Shown here: piece by piece, positions 55,238-64,000 of the stretch
Layout of the letters: each line of letters opens with the position of its first letter
How positions within the stretch are numbered: the stretch's first letter is position 1
From: Myotis daubentonii
Taxonomy: Eukaryota; Chordata; Mammalia; Chiroptera; Vespertilionidae
Assembly (NCBI RefSeq): GCF_963259705.1
Contig: NC_081841.1
Coordinates: forward strand, 115,170,979 to 115,234,978
DNA: 64,000 bases
Direction of reading: 5' to 3'
Position numbers and translations under genes: made by a program
The notes under the pieces: generated by a model
Database searches by the model: none
The model's input: the letters and a program-made list of their open reading frames with translations, nothing else
Told to the model about the DNA's origin: nothing

Positions 55238-55384
55238 GGACTCATGGGGGCCTAGCTGAAGTGAGCGCGGTCTGTCCTACTCAGAATCAGCCATTGCTCA
55301 CCCAATGAGATCTGCTTCAGGTGGCTCTGGTTGATAGCAACTGGGCAGAAAAAGGGGCCCAGTCTTTTTACTTTGCCGTTTGGG

Positions 55385-56835
55385 ACATTCATTCTTCCAG
55401 TGTACTGTTTCCTTACAATAGGCACACTGGTCTTATCTCAGGCTTGCTCTTCCTTTTCCCCCTGGTCTGTATCCTTGCTGATCTTTCTGGGAGTCTGAGC
55501 CTTTAAAAGCTACTGCTATTACACTGGCCCTTTTTTGTATTCTCTTTCTTCCTCCTTCCTTGCTGCACTGTCTCAACTGGTGAAAACCTTGTTAGCTATC
55601 TCTAGCAGTTCAGTAGCATTCTTCCCTTCAAACCCTTCTAGTTTCGGTAATTTTCTTCTGGTGTCAGGCTGGGCTTGGCCTACAAAAATGGCATTTACCA
55701 TGGTTTTATTTTCTGGGTACTCAGATCTAAAGTGGGTGTAGATCCGGTATGCCTCACATAGTCTCTCATAGAAAGCTGCTGGATTTTCATCAGGCTTCTG
55801 GAAAACCTCAGAGATTTTAAACATGTTGGTGTGCTTCTTGGTTCCAGCCCTGACACCCTGGAGGAAGTCCAGCCGATATGTTTCTAGCCCAGTCCTTCCA
55901 TCTTCTGAGTTCAGGTTCTAATCAGGTTCCTCATCTGGGAAGGCCTTCCTGGCCCATCTGTCTGTTTCTAACATTCCTGCCGGGGTCTGGGTCTGGAGCC
56001 ACTTCTGAACCTCTGTTATTACTCTCATGCGCTCCTCAGTGTTAAAGAATGTGAAAAGGAGCTGCTTGCAGTCCACCCAGGTGGGTTTCTGGGTCTGGAA
56101 GATAGTTTTTACGAGGTCTATCATGGCCTGAAGTTTTTCAAAATAAGCTGGGGTGTGATGTCTCCAATTCAAGATGTCACTGGTGGTAAAGGGCTGATAA
56201 TAATAGACTAGCCCTTCCTCCTGCAAGGTCCCATCTTCGCTAACTGCTTGGCACCTTGAATCTCCCACCCTTAGAGACATCTGACGTGCTGGTTGTGGCC
56301 TGGGCCCTTGATCAGCTGAACGCAAGTGCCGCCCCACTGGCTCTGGAGAGCCTGGTTGAAGAGAAACGGAAGGGGGTAGTGTTTGTGGACCTTTCAGACC
56401 AGCTGGGGAAGCACTTGGTGCTGCCTGTGGTACATATGGAGATGGTAAAACTAGCAGGACTTCCTCATGTTATCCTGGCAGAACAAGGGGTTAGGTTCCC
56501 TTCTGAGAGACCTGTGTCTTTTCTCCTACTACTAAAACCTTACAGAACTGGACCCAAGGCGGCAAGGTTTGAGCAATTCCTAACCAGCTGTTTATGTAAG
56601 GGAACTGACCTGTGTGTCCGGGATCTGTCGTGACTACATTCCAGACCGCCCTGACCAGTCCTACATCTAAAGAGCCTTCTGGGGGCCAGCCGACCCCAAA
56701 GGCTGGCCATTCTAATTCACAGAATTTCCTCAGTGTTTGGGGATTCACTTTAATACCATAGTCCTCAATAAAACCCTTTTCAAAATTTTCCAACATGCAA
56801 TTGAGAACAGTGGGTTTACTTTGTCCCAACCCCAT
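55385..56835 (-). pseudogene. ERV-B gag remnant
   Basis: The start is ATG at 56835 reading MGLGQSKPTVLN, with Gly2 for myristoylation. The matrix part is open for about 115 codons. The capsid N-terminal region (56337-55918) carries 'YYQPFTTSDILNWRHHTPAY' and 'TQKPTWVDCKQLLFTFFNTE'. The C-terminal region (55824-55573) carries the major-homology-type stretch 'VFQKPDENPAAFYERLCEAY'. One zinc knuckle, CAYCKETVHWKNEC, lies near 55430-55385, and a single knuckle is the gammaretroviral pattern. Gag forms the particle. A stop near 56491 and several shifts separate the parts. Confidence 0.93.
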
Positions 56836-57894
56836 GATGTTTGGTGGTGAGAGACAGACAAGGGTGCAGGGGAATTTACTAAAAGCCTGGGGGGGTCTCC
56901 TTAAAGAAAAGATCCTTAACCAGCACAGGCAGGGGCAGGGTGGGTAAAATCTCTCCGCCCTGTGGAGCTGTGAGCCCCGCCCCTGAAAGTCCCAGCCAGC
57001 CAAAAGAGACAAGAAGAGCCGCAAGTACCTTTAAATCTACCACAGAATTCCAAAATTTCAACCTAACACAGCAAAATCACAGAGCAAACCAAAGCCCCTA
57101 GTACACAAACATAGACAGAAATTTTTATCAACTATCCCTCTGTGATAGAGAGCAAACGTCTCTGAGAAAACTTAACTCAACTTTTGCAGACCATCACGGG
57201 TTCAGCCTTCAGTAAATCAAACGTTTTAACCAGATGAGCAAACAGAATAGCAAAGTAGCTTTTGCTTTCACACAGACCAGTTAATCAGCAGATAATTATG
57301 CCAAGACAGACAAACATCCGTACTCACACTCTTTCAGTAGACTAGCCCAGACTGGAGCTGAGCAGATCATGGCCAACTCCCCACATGGGCCTGGGGGCAC
57401 TCCTGGCACCCATGCCCCAGAACAAAATTCTCGACCGACTACTCAGTGAGAACCTACCGGAGGAGTTGAGACAGCATTCCAGCCCCCTTTCTCGGTAGCA
57501 AATTGGCTATTCCCACACACAAACAAACAGAAGAGTGAACCCATAATTCCTTAATCGAATCTGAATTTACTCACCTCTGGAGTCCTGATTCCTGATTTAC
57601 CTGACGAAGTACTATGACTTCCAGGGAGGTGATCAAGTTACTCCTTCCACTCACTTGGAGTAGGCCTGACTGACTGGGGCCCCTACCTTACCGATTTTGT
57701 CAACAGGTCCAGAGGTGTCCATCCTCTTTCTCCAGATGCTGGCTGGGTCCTGGGCTGAGGTTCAGGAATGCCTGGTGTTCCCCCTGGTTCAATTCTGCTA
57801 AAATCAGCAGTATGTGTCTTCAGGAGGCCTGTCCCATGCCCCTGGGCCCCAAACCCCATCCACTCACTGGAGGCAAGAGCCAAAAACTGTTAGC

Positions 57895-57912
57895 TTCTCG
57901 GTCAGGGAACCA
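57895..57912 (-). promoter_or_regulatory. Primer-binding site, tRNA-Glu type
   Basis: The minus strand reads TGGTTCCCTGACCGAGAA, one mismatch from the complement of a tRNA-Glu 3' end (TGGTTCCCTGACCGGGAA). It lies 2 bp from the 5' LTR. tRNA-Glu priming is known from ERV-E-like class I elements. Confidence 0.85.
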
Positions 57913-57914
57913 AA

Positions 57915-58274
57915 TGTTGCAGAAGACCAAAGAAATACCAAGCACTCTTCCTAAAGAAAGAGAGAGACCATGTTTATTAACGCTAGTGAACTCCAGGAAT
58001 AATTTCCAAATCAGAGTGAAGATACACGAAGAGGGCTTCACTTTTTATAACCTTCTGGGATCTTTGTCTTGCATATATGGCTCTGCCCCTTTTCATGGGT
58101 TTACAGGAAGGCCCCCAGGTGTTGGAGTTCCCCAGGCCATATCCGATGATCTGTACTGGGGCCAGTGATAATGACCTACCCTCTCCCCCCGCCCCCCCCC
58201 CCCCCTGCCCAGGGCAGTGCATTGTTCACAGTTTTTATGGCCTGGCACACCTTGCAAGAACAGTTTCCTCTTCA
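57915..58274 (-). repeat. ERV-B 5' LTR
   Basis: A 360-bp LTR, a copy of 50525-50891 with roughly 30 differences by eye and a shorter C run (about 58190-58206). Confidence 0.92.
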
Positions 58275-58508
58275 TTATCTCTCTGGAAATTCAGTTGCCT
58301 GGACAGCCTTTTCACATCTCTGCCCCTCCTACCAGTCTCTATGTGGTCCCCACTTTTGGTCCTTGGTTATCAGGATTCTCACCAGGGAGTCTTCTGTTGA
58401 TTATTCAGGAAGTTTTTCTGTATTTTAATTGTAATTCCAGTTTGGTCCTGGGAGCATGTCTTTGCAGCATCCACTTACATCTCCACCATTTTAAATCCCC
58501 TCCAACAC

Positions 58509-59535
58509 CCCCCCCTTTTTTTATAAAAACCCTCAGCAAAGTGGAAATAGAGGGATCATACTTAAACACAATAAAAGCCTTATATGACAAACCCACAGCC
58601 AACATCATACTCAATGGGCAAAACCTAAAACCATTTGCCCTAAGAACAGGAACAAGACAGGGATGCCCAATTTAACCATTCCTATTGAACTTAGTACTAG
58701 AAGTGCCAGTCTTGGTGATCAGAAAGGAAGAAGAAATAAAAGGTATCCAATTGGAAAAGAAGAAGCAAAACTGTCATTATTCACAGATGACATTTTATTG
58801 TACATAGAAAACCCTAAAGGCTCCATCAAAAATAAAACTACATTTATAAATGAATTCAGCAATGTAGCAGGATACAAAATTAAAACCCAGAAATCGATGG
58901 CATTTTTATACACCAATAATGAATTTACAGAAAGAGACACTAAATAAATCCCATTTACCATTGCAACAAAAGAATTAAGATACCTAGGAATAACATGAAA
59001 TAAGGAGGTAAAATATCAGTACTCAGAGAAAACTGCCAAATGTTGAAAAAAAGAGATAGAAAAAAGATGTAAAACAATTGGAAGAATATACCATGTTCAT
59101 GGATTGGTACAATTAACATTATTAAAATATCCATTCTACCCAAAGCAATATATAGATTCAATGTAATTCTTATTAAAATAGCAACAGCATATTTCACAGA
59201 CCTAGAACAAACTCTCCAAAACTTCTTATGGGATAAAAAAAGACCCTGAATAGCCACAGAAATCCTGAGAAAGAAGAACAAAGTTGGAGGGATCACAATA
59301 CCAGATATAAATTTTTATTATAAAGCCATTGTTCTCAAAACAGCCTGGTACTGGTACAAGAACAGACATAAAGACCAATGGAATAGAATAGATTACCCAG
59401 AAATTGACCCAAGCCATTATACTCAATTAGTATTTGACAAAGCAGGCAAGAGCATACAATGGAGTCAAGATAGTCTCTTCAATAAATGGTGTTGGGCAAA
59501 TTGGATAGGCACATGCAAATAAATTAAATTAGACC
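58509..59535 (+). pseudogene. L1-5 ORF2 pseudogene, continuation
   Basis: It resumes RT right after the point reached at 37618: '[19 protein letters not shown]' and '[20 protein letters not shown]' (motif B region), a damaged 'SLFTDDILLYIE' where the FADD motif reads FTDD, then the thumb. It continues to about 59535, where L1-7 cuts it before the C-terminal region. A TGA at 59247-59249 lies at the same codon as the TGA that ends the L1-4 segment at 23032. Confidence 0.9.
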
Positions 59536-59610
59536 GAGGGAATTCCTAAGATGACAGATGGCAGAACGGAGGTAAGAGAGAGGATGTGAGTGAGTGAGGG
59601 GGTGAAAGGA

Positions 59611-59612
<2 letters not shown>

Positions 59613-59649
<37 letters not shown>
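59613..59649. repeat. (GT)n microsatellite in the L1-7 5' UTR
   Basis: About 18 GT units, about 80 bp from the element start, the same place as in L1-5. Confidence 0.98.
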
Positions 59650-59650
<1 letters not shown>

Positions 59651-59939
59651 CAGTTAAATCTGGCAGGAGCAGCAAGGGCTGGTAGACCAGGCTCTCTTGG
59701 ACAGGGAGAACCTACCACCACTGTGGACACTCCCAGGGCTGCACAACTCAGGCATGGAGCCCACACCATCTTGAAGGGGAGAGCAGCCTCTTCTAGGAAC
59801 TCATCAACACCATCACCCAGATAGCCCTTGGACACTACCTGCAACCCGGCAGCCACTCCAACCAAAATCCTGCTGCCCCACCAGCAGACTTGCAGACACT
59901 AGGACCTCCACCTCCAAAGGTGCACTGCTCTCGCAGCAG

Positions 59940-60960
59940 TAAATGCAACTTCCTCCTCCCCAGTAGCAGACATCCGGACGCCACAGTCACACTTTTCCAG
60001 CATGCAGGCCTCTTGAACCCACAGGTCCACAGGCAGCTCTTGGATGCCCCCTGTGAGCCCCCACTGGGTGCGATTTTATACAAACAAGGATGCACTGCCC
60101 CAGCAGTAGAAATTCTGAATTCACTCATACTGGATACCTACCCAAAGACACCTCAGTCATGCGACTTCAGCACCAGGGCCCCTCAGAGTGCAACAGTGCA
60201 TCGTGCAGGCAAAAACACTGTCACAGTCACCCTTTTCCAGACTGCGGGCCTCCTGAGCCCATCGCTCCACAGACTTCTCTTGGGTGCTGCTGTGAGCCCT
60301 CACTGGGTGCAAACTTATACAAACAAGGATGCACTGCCCCACAGTAGAAATTCTGAATTCCTTCTTTCTGGATACCTGCCCACAGACACCTTGATTGCGT
60401 GGCTTTAGCTCCAGGGCCCTTCAGAGTGCGTCAGTGCGCTTCACTGGCAAATGCACTCTGGGTGCCTCAGTGAGCTGCCACTGGGAGCATGCATATCCAA
60501 TCACAGGAACAGCAGCAAAAACTGAGTCTTCCCACCCCACAGCTGTAGAACTCTGGACACTACAGTCACGCTTTTCCAGCGCACAGGCCTCCCAAGCCCA
60601 CCGCTCCATAGGCAGCTCTTGGATGTTGCGATGAGCACCCACTGGGCTCACTCTTATCTAAACAAGGACATAATGTCCTGGCAGTAGAAATTCTTAATTC
60701 CCTCTTCCAGGATACCTCCCCACAGACATTTTTATTGCATGACTTCAGTGCCAGAACCCTTCAGAGTGCGTCAGTGCGCCGTGCTGGCAAACGCACCACA
60801 GGCATGCGTATCCATCCATGGAGGCAGCAGCAAAAACTGAGTCTTCCCACCCCACAGCTACAGAACTCTGAACACCAAAATCACGCCTTTCCAGAGTGCA
60901 GGCCTCCTGAGCACCACCACCCCAATAGACAGCTCCTGGGTGCCTTTATGAGCTCCCACT
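59940..60960 (+). repeat. Tandem monomer-like repeats in the L1-7 5' UTR
   Basis: The block 'acagtcacgcttttccag', then 'gcaggcctcctgagccca' and 'ccacaggcagctcttgg', recurs with ends of 'ttttccag' at 60000, 60240, 60579 and 60894. 'caaggatgcactgccccagc' and 'agtagaaattctgaattc' recur near 60087, 60325 and 60664. Units are about 240-340 bp, with insertions such as 'agcagcaaaaactgagtc' in the later ones. In rodents, tandem 5' UTR monomers act as L1 promoters. Whether they do so here is unknown. Confidence 0.85.
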
Positions 60961-61229
60961 GATCACGTACAATTTCAACCAAGGGTGCTAGGAAGCAAAA
61001 ATTGGGACATCCCCCTGCCCAGCTGCTAAATTCTGCACACTACAGTTGTGCCTTTTCAGATCCTAGGCCTACATCAAGAGAACCCAAATAGCTCAAGTAG
61101 GGAGCTACACTAGATTACCAAGCCCAGGAGACCTGAGAGATCACACCAGTAGCACCATCCCAGAAAGAACCTGGGTAGCAAAGTGGTCAGATCTAGGAAA
61201 CAGAAACAATTAAAACATTATAGCAAACT

Positions 61230-62357
61230 ATGGGGAGACAAAAATGAAATCCCCAAAGGAAAGGAAAGAGAAATTACCAGTAAGGGAGTTAAATGAAATA
61301 GAGGCAAGTAACATGTCAGGGAAAAATTCAGAGTAATGGTTTTAAGGATGCTCAAACAGCTGGATGAGAAATACACATAACTCAATGAGAATTGTAAGGA
61401 GCTGAATGAGAATGTCACCAACATGAAAAGGAACCAAGAGGAAATGAAGAACAACATAGCTGCAATAAAGAACACAATGAAAGCCTTAAACAGTAGACTA
61501 GAAGATGCTGAGGACCACATCAGCGAATTAGAATACAAGATAGGAAAAAACACACAAACACAACAGCAACTGGAAAGAAAATTTAAAAATCAAGAGGAGA
61601 GCCTAAGAGGGGTTTGGTACAACACAAAATGAAACAACATCTGCATAATAGGGGTACCAGAAGGAGAGGAAGAGAAGCAAGGAATAGAAAACTTGTTTGA
61701 ATAAATAATGTCAGAAAACTTCCATGATATTGACAAGAAAAAACTACACAAGTCCAAGAAGCACATAGAGTCCCAAACAAGATGAACACAAAAAGATTGA
61801 CACCAAGACACTTCATAATTAAATTGGCAAACATCAATGACAAAATAAGAATCTTACAGGCTGCCAGAGAGAGACAGAAAGTTACCTACAAGGGATCTCC
61901 CATTATAATATTAACTGATTTTTCAATAGAAACACACCAGGCAAAAGGGAATGGAATGAAATATACAAATTGATGCAAAGCAAGGAACAGAATCCAAGAA
62001 TACTATACCCAGCAAGGTTATCATTCAAAATTGAAGGTAGCCCTGATTGGTTTGGCTCAGTGGATAGAGTGTTGGCCTGCGGACTGAAAGGTCCCAGGTT
62101 TGATTCTGGTCAAGGGCATGTACCCTGGTTGCTGGCACATCCCCAGTAGGTGTGCAGGAGGCAGCTGATCGATGTTTCCCTCTCATCAATGTTTCTAACT
62201 CTTCTATCCCTCTCCCTTCCTCTCTGTAAAAAATCAATAAAATGTATCTTTAAAAAATTGAAGGTAGAATCAGGAGCTTCACAGACAAAAAAAAAGGGCT
62301 AAGAGAGTTTATTACCTCCAATCTGGCAATGCAAAAATGCTAAAGGGACTGCTGTAA
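61230..62357 (+). pseudogene. L1-7 ORF1 pseudogene with Ves SINE
   Basis: The start is taken at 61230 (ATGGGGAGACAAAAATGA, frameshifted within six codons compared with MRRQKNN). A coiled-coil stretch (61423-61560) has 'NSRLEDAEDHISELEYKIG'. The RRM region (61782-61900) has 'LTPRHFIIKLANINDKIRI' and 'YKGSPI'. The C-terminal domain 'NPRILYPARLSFKIEG' near 62000-62040 is cut by the Ves SINE. The end lies near 62357 ('AKGTAV'-like, shifted). Several stops are present. Confidence 0.88.
62040..62253 (+). mobile_element. Ves SINE with 13-bp target duplication
   Basis: The head 'gccctgattggtttggctca' runs into 'gtggatagagtgttggcc', with B box 'ggtttgattctgg' and tail 'aatcaataaaatgtatctt'. The target duplication aaaattgaaggta is at 62027-62039 and 62254-62266. 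It lies in L1-7 ORF1. Confidence 0.95.
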
Positions 62358-62405
62358 AAAGAAGAAGCGAAAGGCAAGAAGAAACACAAACATTAAGAAT
62401 AAAAA

Positions 62406-64000
62406 TGACAATAAACAAGTAGTTATAAATAATAACATTAAACATAAATGGATTAAATGTTCCAGTCAAAAGACATTGGGTAGCTGAATGGATAGAAAAC
62501 ATGACCTATATATTTCTATCTGCAAGAGACCCACCTCAGAATAAAGGATTCATACAGACTATAGTGAAAAGATGGGACAAAATTTTTCATGCAAGTGGGG
62601 TTGAATTACTTATATGTGACAAAATACACCTCAAAATAAAAGCCATAAAAGAGATAAGGAAGGCCACTATATAATACTAAAGAGAGCAATTCAACAAGAA
62701 GCTATAACTCTGGTAAACATATAGGCACCCAATACAGGAGCACCCAAATACATAAAAAAACTTCTGGAAGATATCAAGAGAGAGATAGATAGCAATACAG
62801 TCATAGTAGGGGACTTTAATATCCCAGTGACACCACTAGATAAATCCTCTAAACAAAAAATCAGCAAAGAAACAGCAATCCTAAATGATTCACTAGATCA
62901 GATGGACTTGACTTCTTCAGAATATTCACCCCAAAGCTACAGAATATGCATTCTTCTCCAGTGCACACAGAACATTTTCAACGATAGACCACATACTAGG
63001 ACACAGGCAAAGTTTCTTCAAATTCAAGAGAATAGAAATCATAACAAGCATCTTCTCAGATCACAATGACATAAAACTAAAAATCAACTACAATAAAAAC
63101 AATGAAAAAAAATCAAACACTTGGAGGCCAAATAGCATGCTATTAAACAATGATTGGGTTTCCAAAGAGATCAAAGAAGAAATAAAAAGCATCCTGGAAA
63201 CAGATGACAATGAAAGCACAACAATCCAAAACCTATGGGACACAATAAAAGCAGTACTGAGAGAAAAGTCCAGAGCTCTACAGGCCTACCTCAAGAAACA
63301 AGAAAAAAATGGTAATAAATACCTAACCTTGCAACTTAAAAAATTAGTGAGAGCACAAAAAGAAAGCCCACAATATCCAGAAGGAAGAAGATAATAAAGA
63401 TCACAGCAGAAATAAATGACATAGAGACCAAAAATCAATACAAAAGATCAATGAAACCAAGAGCTGGTTCTTTGAAAGGATAAACAAGATTGATGAACCT
63501 CCAGTCAGGCTCACCAAGAAATAAAGACAAAGTACCCAAATAAACTAAATCAGAAATGAAAGAGGTGAAGTAAAAACTAACCACACTGATATACAAAAGA
63601 TTGTAATAAAATACTACAAACAACTCTACTCCAACAAACTGGACAACCTCAATGAAATGACACATTCCTAGAAAAATACAACCTTCCAAAACTCAATCAG
63701 GAAAAAATAAAAAACCTGAATAGGCCAATAACTACTGATGAAATTGAAACAATAATCGAAAAGCTTCCAGCAGACAAAGCCCTGGGCCAGATGGCTTCAC
63801 AGGGGAGTTTTACCAAACATTCAAAGAAGAACTAAAATCAATCATTCTCAGACTATTCCAACGAATTCAAGAGGAAGGAACACTTCCAAACTCTTTCTAT
63901 GAAGCCAGCATTACTCTAACCCCAAAACCAGATAAAGACACCACAAAGAAAGAGAATTGCAGGTTAATATCCCTAATGAACATAGATGCTAAAATCCTCA
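62406..64000 (+). pseudogene. L1-7 ORF2 pseudogene, cut by window end
   Basis: The start is ATG at about 62406, reading MTINK then TAG. Endonuclease landmarks include 'LQETHL' near 62522, 'VGDFNIPVTPLDKSS' near 62810 (with D and N intact) and 'SDHNDIKLKINYN' near 63057. 'NSMLLNNDWVSKEIKEEI' runs from 63131. RT begins near 63700 ('[15 protein letters not shown]', '[17 protein letters not shown]') and runs out of the window at 'MNIDAKIL'. Frameshifts occur in every part. Confidence 0.9.

Larger units (their letters stand above)
50525..58274 (-). mobile_element. ERV-B: class I gammaretrovirus-like provirus, gag-pro-pol, env lost
   Basis: LTRs are at 50525-50891 and 57915-58274 (TGTTGCAG...TCA on the plus strand). 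The flanks atat (50521-50524) and ttat (58275-58278) fit a 4-bp duplication with one change. The tRNA-Glu-type primer site next to the right LTR gives minus orientation, and a purine-rich stretch (minus-strand 'aaggggtggggaa', 50892-50905) precedes the 3' LTR. Gag, protease, RT, RNase H and integrase follow in standard order from 56835 to about 51760. Between integrase and the 3' LTR only about 870 bp remain, with no env recognisable. LTR divergence is about 8-9% by eye. All genes carry stops or frameshifts. Confidence 0.94.
37619..58500 (-). mobile_element. L1-6, near full-length LINE-1 split by two ERVs and a Helitron
   Basis: On the minus strand it runs from the 5' end at 58500 ('ggggatttaaaatggtggag') through a 5' UTR (58500-58275 and 50524-49769). 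ORF1 (49768 to about 48926), ORF2 (48868 to about 37905) and a 3' UTR ending in a T tract at 37619 follow. The 5' UTR is split by ERV-B (50525-58274). ORF2 is split near its 12th codon by ERV-A (42540-48828): 'ccatttactttt' left of it and 'aaggttgttactgac' right of it rejoin to match L1-3. A Helitron sits at 38038-38330. Without these it is about 6.6 kb. It inserted into L1-5 ORF2 with duplication tccaacac. Confidence 0.9.
33547..59535 (+). mobile_element. L1-5, LINE-1 split by a 20.9-kb insertion
   Basis: It begins 'gagggaatcccaacatggtgg' at 33547. A 5' UTR (33547-34520) carries a (TG)n tract, then ORF1 (34521 to about 35680) and ORF2 (35732 onward). ORF2 stops at 37618 within '[10 protein letters not shown]' and continues at 58501 with 'cccccctttttttataaaaac'. 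The word tccaacac appears on both sides (37611-37618 and 58501-58508), as a target duplication of the inserted L1-6 would predict. L1-7 interrupts L1-5 again at 59536, so its 3' end lies beyond the window. Two hAT elements also sit inside it. It is badly decayed. Confidence 0.88.
59536..64000 (+). mobile_element. L1-7, LINE-1 with long repetitive 5' UTR, cut by window end
   Basis: It starts 'gagggaattcctaagatgac' at 59536, closely like the start of L1-5. The 5' UTR is about 1.7 kb (59536-61229) with a (GT)n tract and four monomer-like repeats. ORF1 (61230 to about 62357) and ORF2 (from 62406) follow. The window ends within RT. It sits inside L1-5 ORF2. It is moderately decayed, with frameshifts in both ORFs. 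Confidence 0.92.

Overview
The window is mammalian nuclear DNA, most likely from a vespertilionid bat. Three repeat types found together point there. There are six tRNA-derived SINEs of the Ves type. There are several rolling-circle transposons (Helitrons) of the HeliBat kind, which among mammals are a known hallmark of vesper bats. There are also short hAT elements with 8-bp target duplications. I see no host protein-coding gene and no functional RNA gene. Nearly all recognisable sequence is transposable elements, many nested inside one another. The rest is old AT-rich sequence with a few worn MIR copies and one 28S rRNA pseudogene.

Layout. 1-2.2 kb holds two L1 fragments in opposite orientation. 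2.2-5.07 kb is old sequence with MIR and two Ves-type SINEs. 5.07-10.5 kb is a near full-length decayed L1 on the minus strand, with a small Helitron in its 3' UTR. 11.54-12.79 kb is a composite Helitron with an internal minisatellite. 12.87-13.63 kb is a decayed 28S rRNA copy. 13.7-14.55 kb holds MIRs and an old L1 tail.

14.59-31.31 kb is the first nest. An old repeat is split by a composite Helitron (14632-31040). That Helitron is split by an L1 (15155-24434) and by a betaretrovirus-like ERV (25231-30527, itself carrying a Ves SINE). The L1 is in turn split by a second betaretrovirus-like ERV (16111-18074) and by an ORF1-only 'half-L1' (19714-21854) that carries its own Ves SINE. Target-site duplications or rejoined flanks support most levels.

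33.55 kb to the end is the second nest. L1-5 (plus, from 33547) carries two hAT elements. Its ORF2 is split at 37618 by a 20.9-kb insertion and resumes at 58501. The insertion is L1-6 (minus), which itself contains a Helitron, a class I ERV with a tRNA-Phe-like primer site (42540-48828, carrying a composite Helitron and a Ves SINE) and a class I ERV with a tRNA-Glu-type primer site and recognisable gag-pro-pol (50525-58274). L1-7 (59536 to the window end) is inserted into L1-5 and has a repetitive 1.7-kb 5' UTR.

Every coding region seen is broken by stops, frameshifts or insertions. None looks able to give a full-length working protein. The points most worth following are three composite Helitrons that share one 5' module joined to different 3' modules, the half-L1, and the two compact betaretrovirus-like elements that have lost most coding sequence. 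All homology is by eye, so family names are approximate. Boundaries without a stated duplication may be off by tens of bases.
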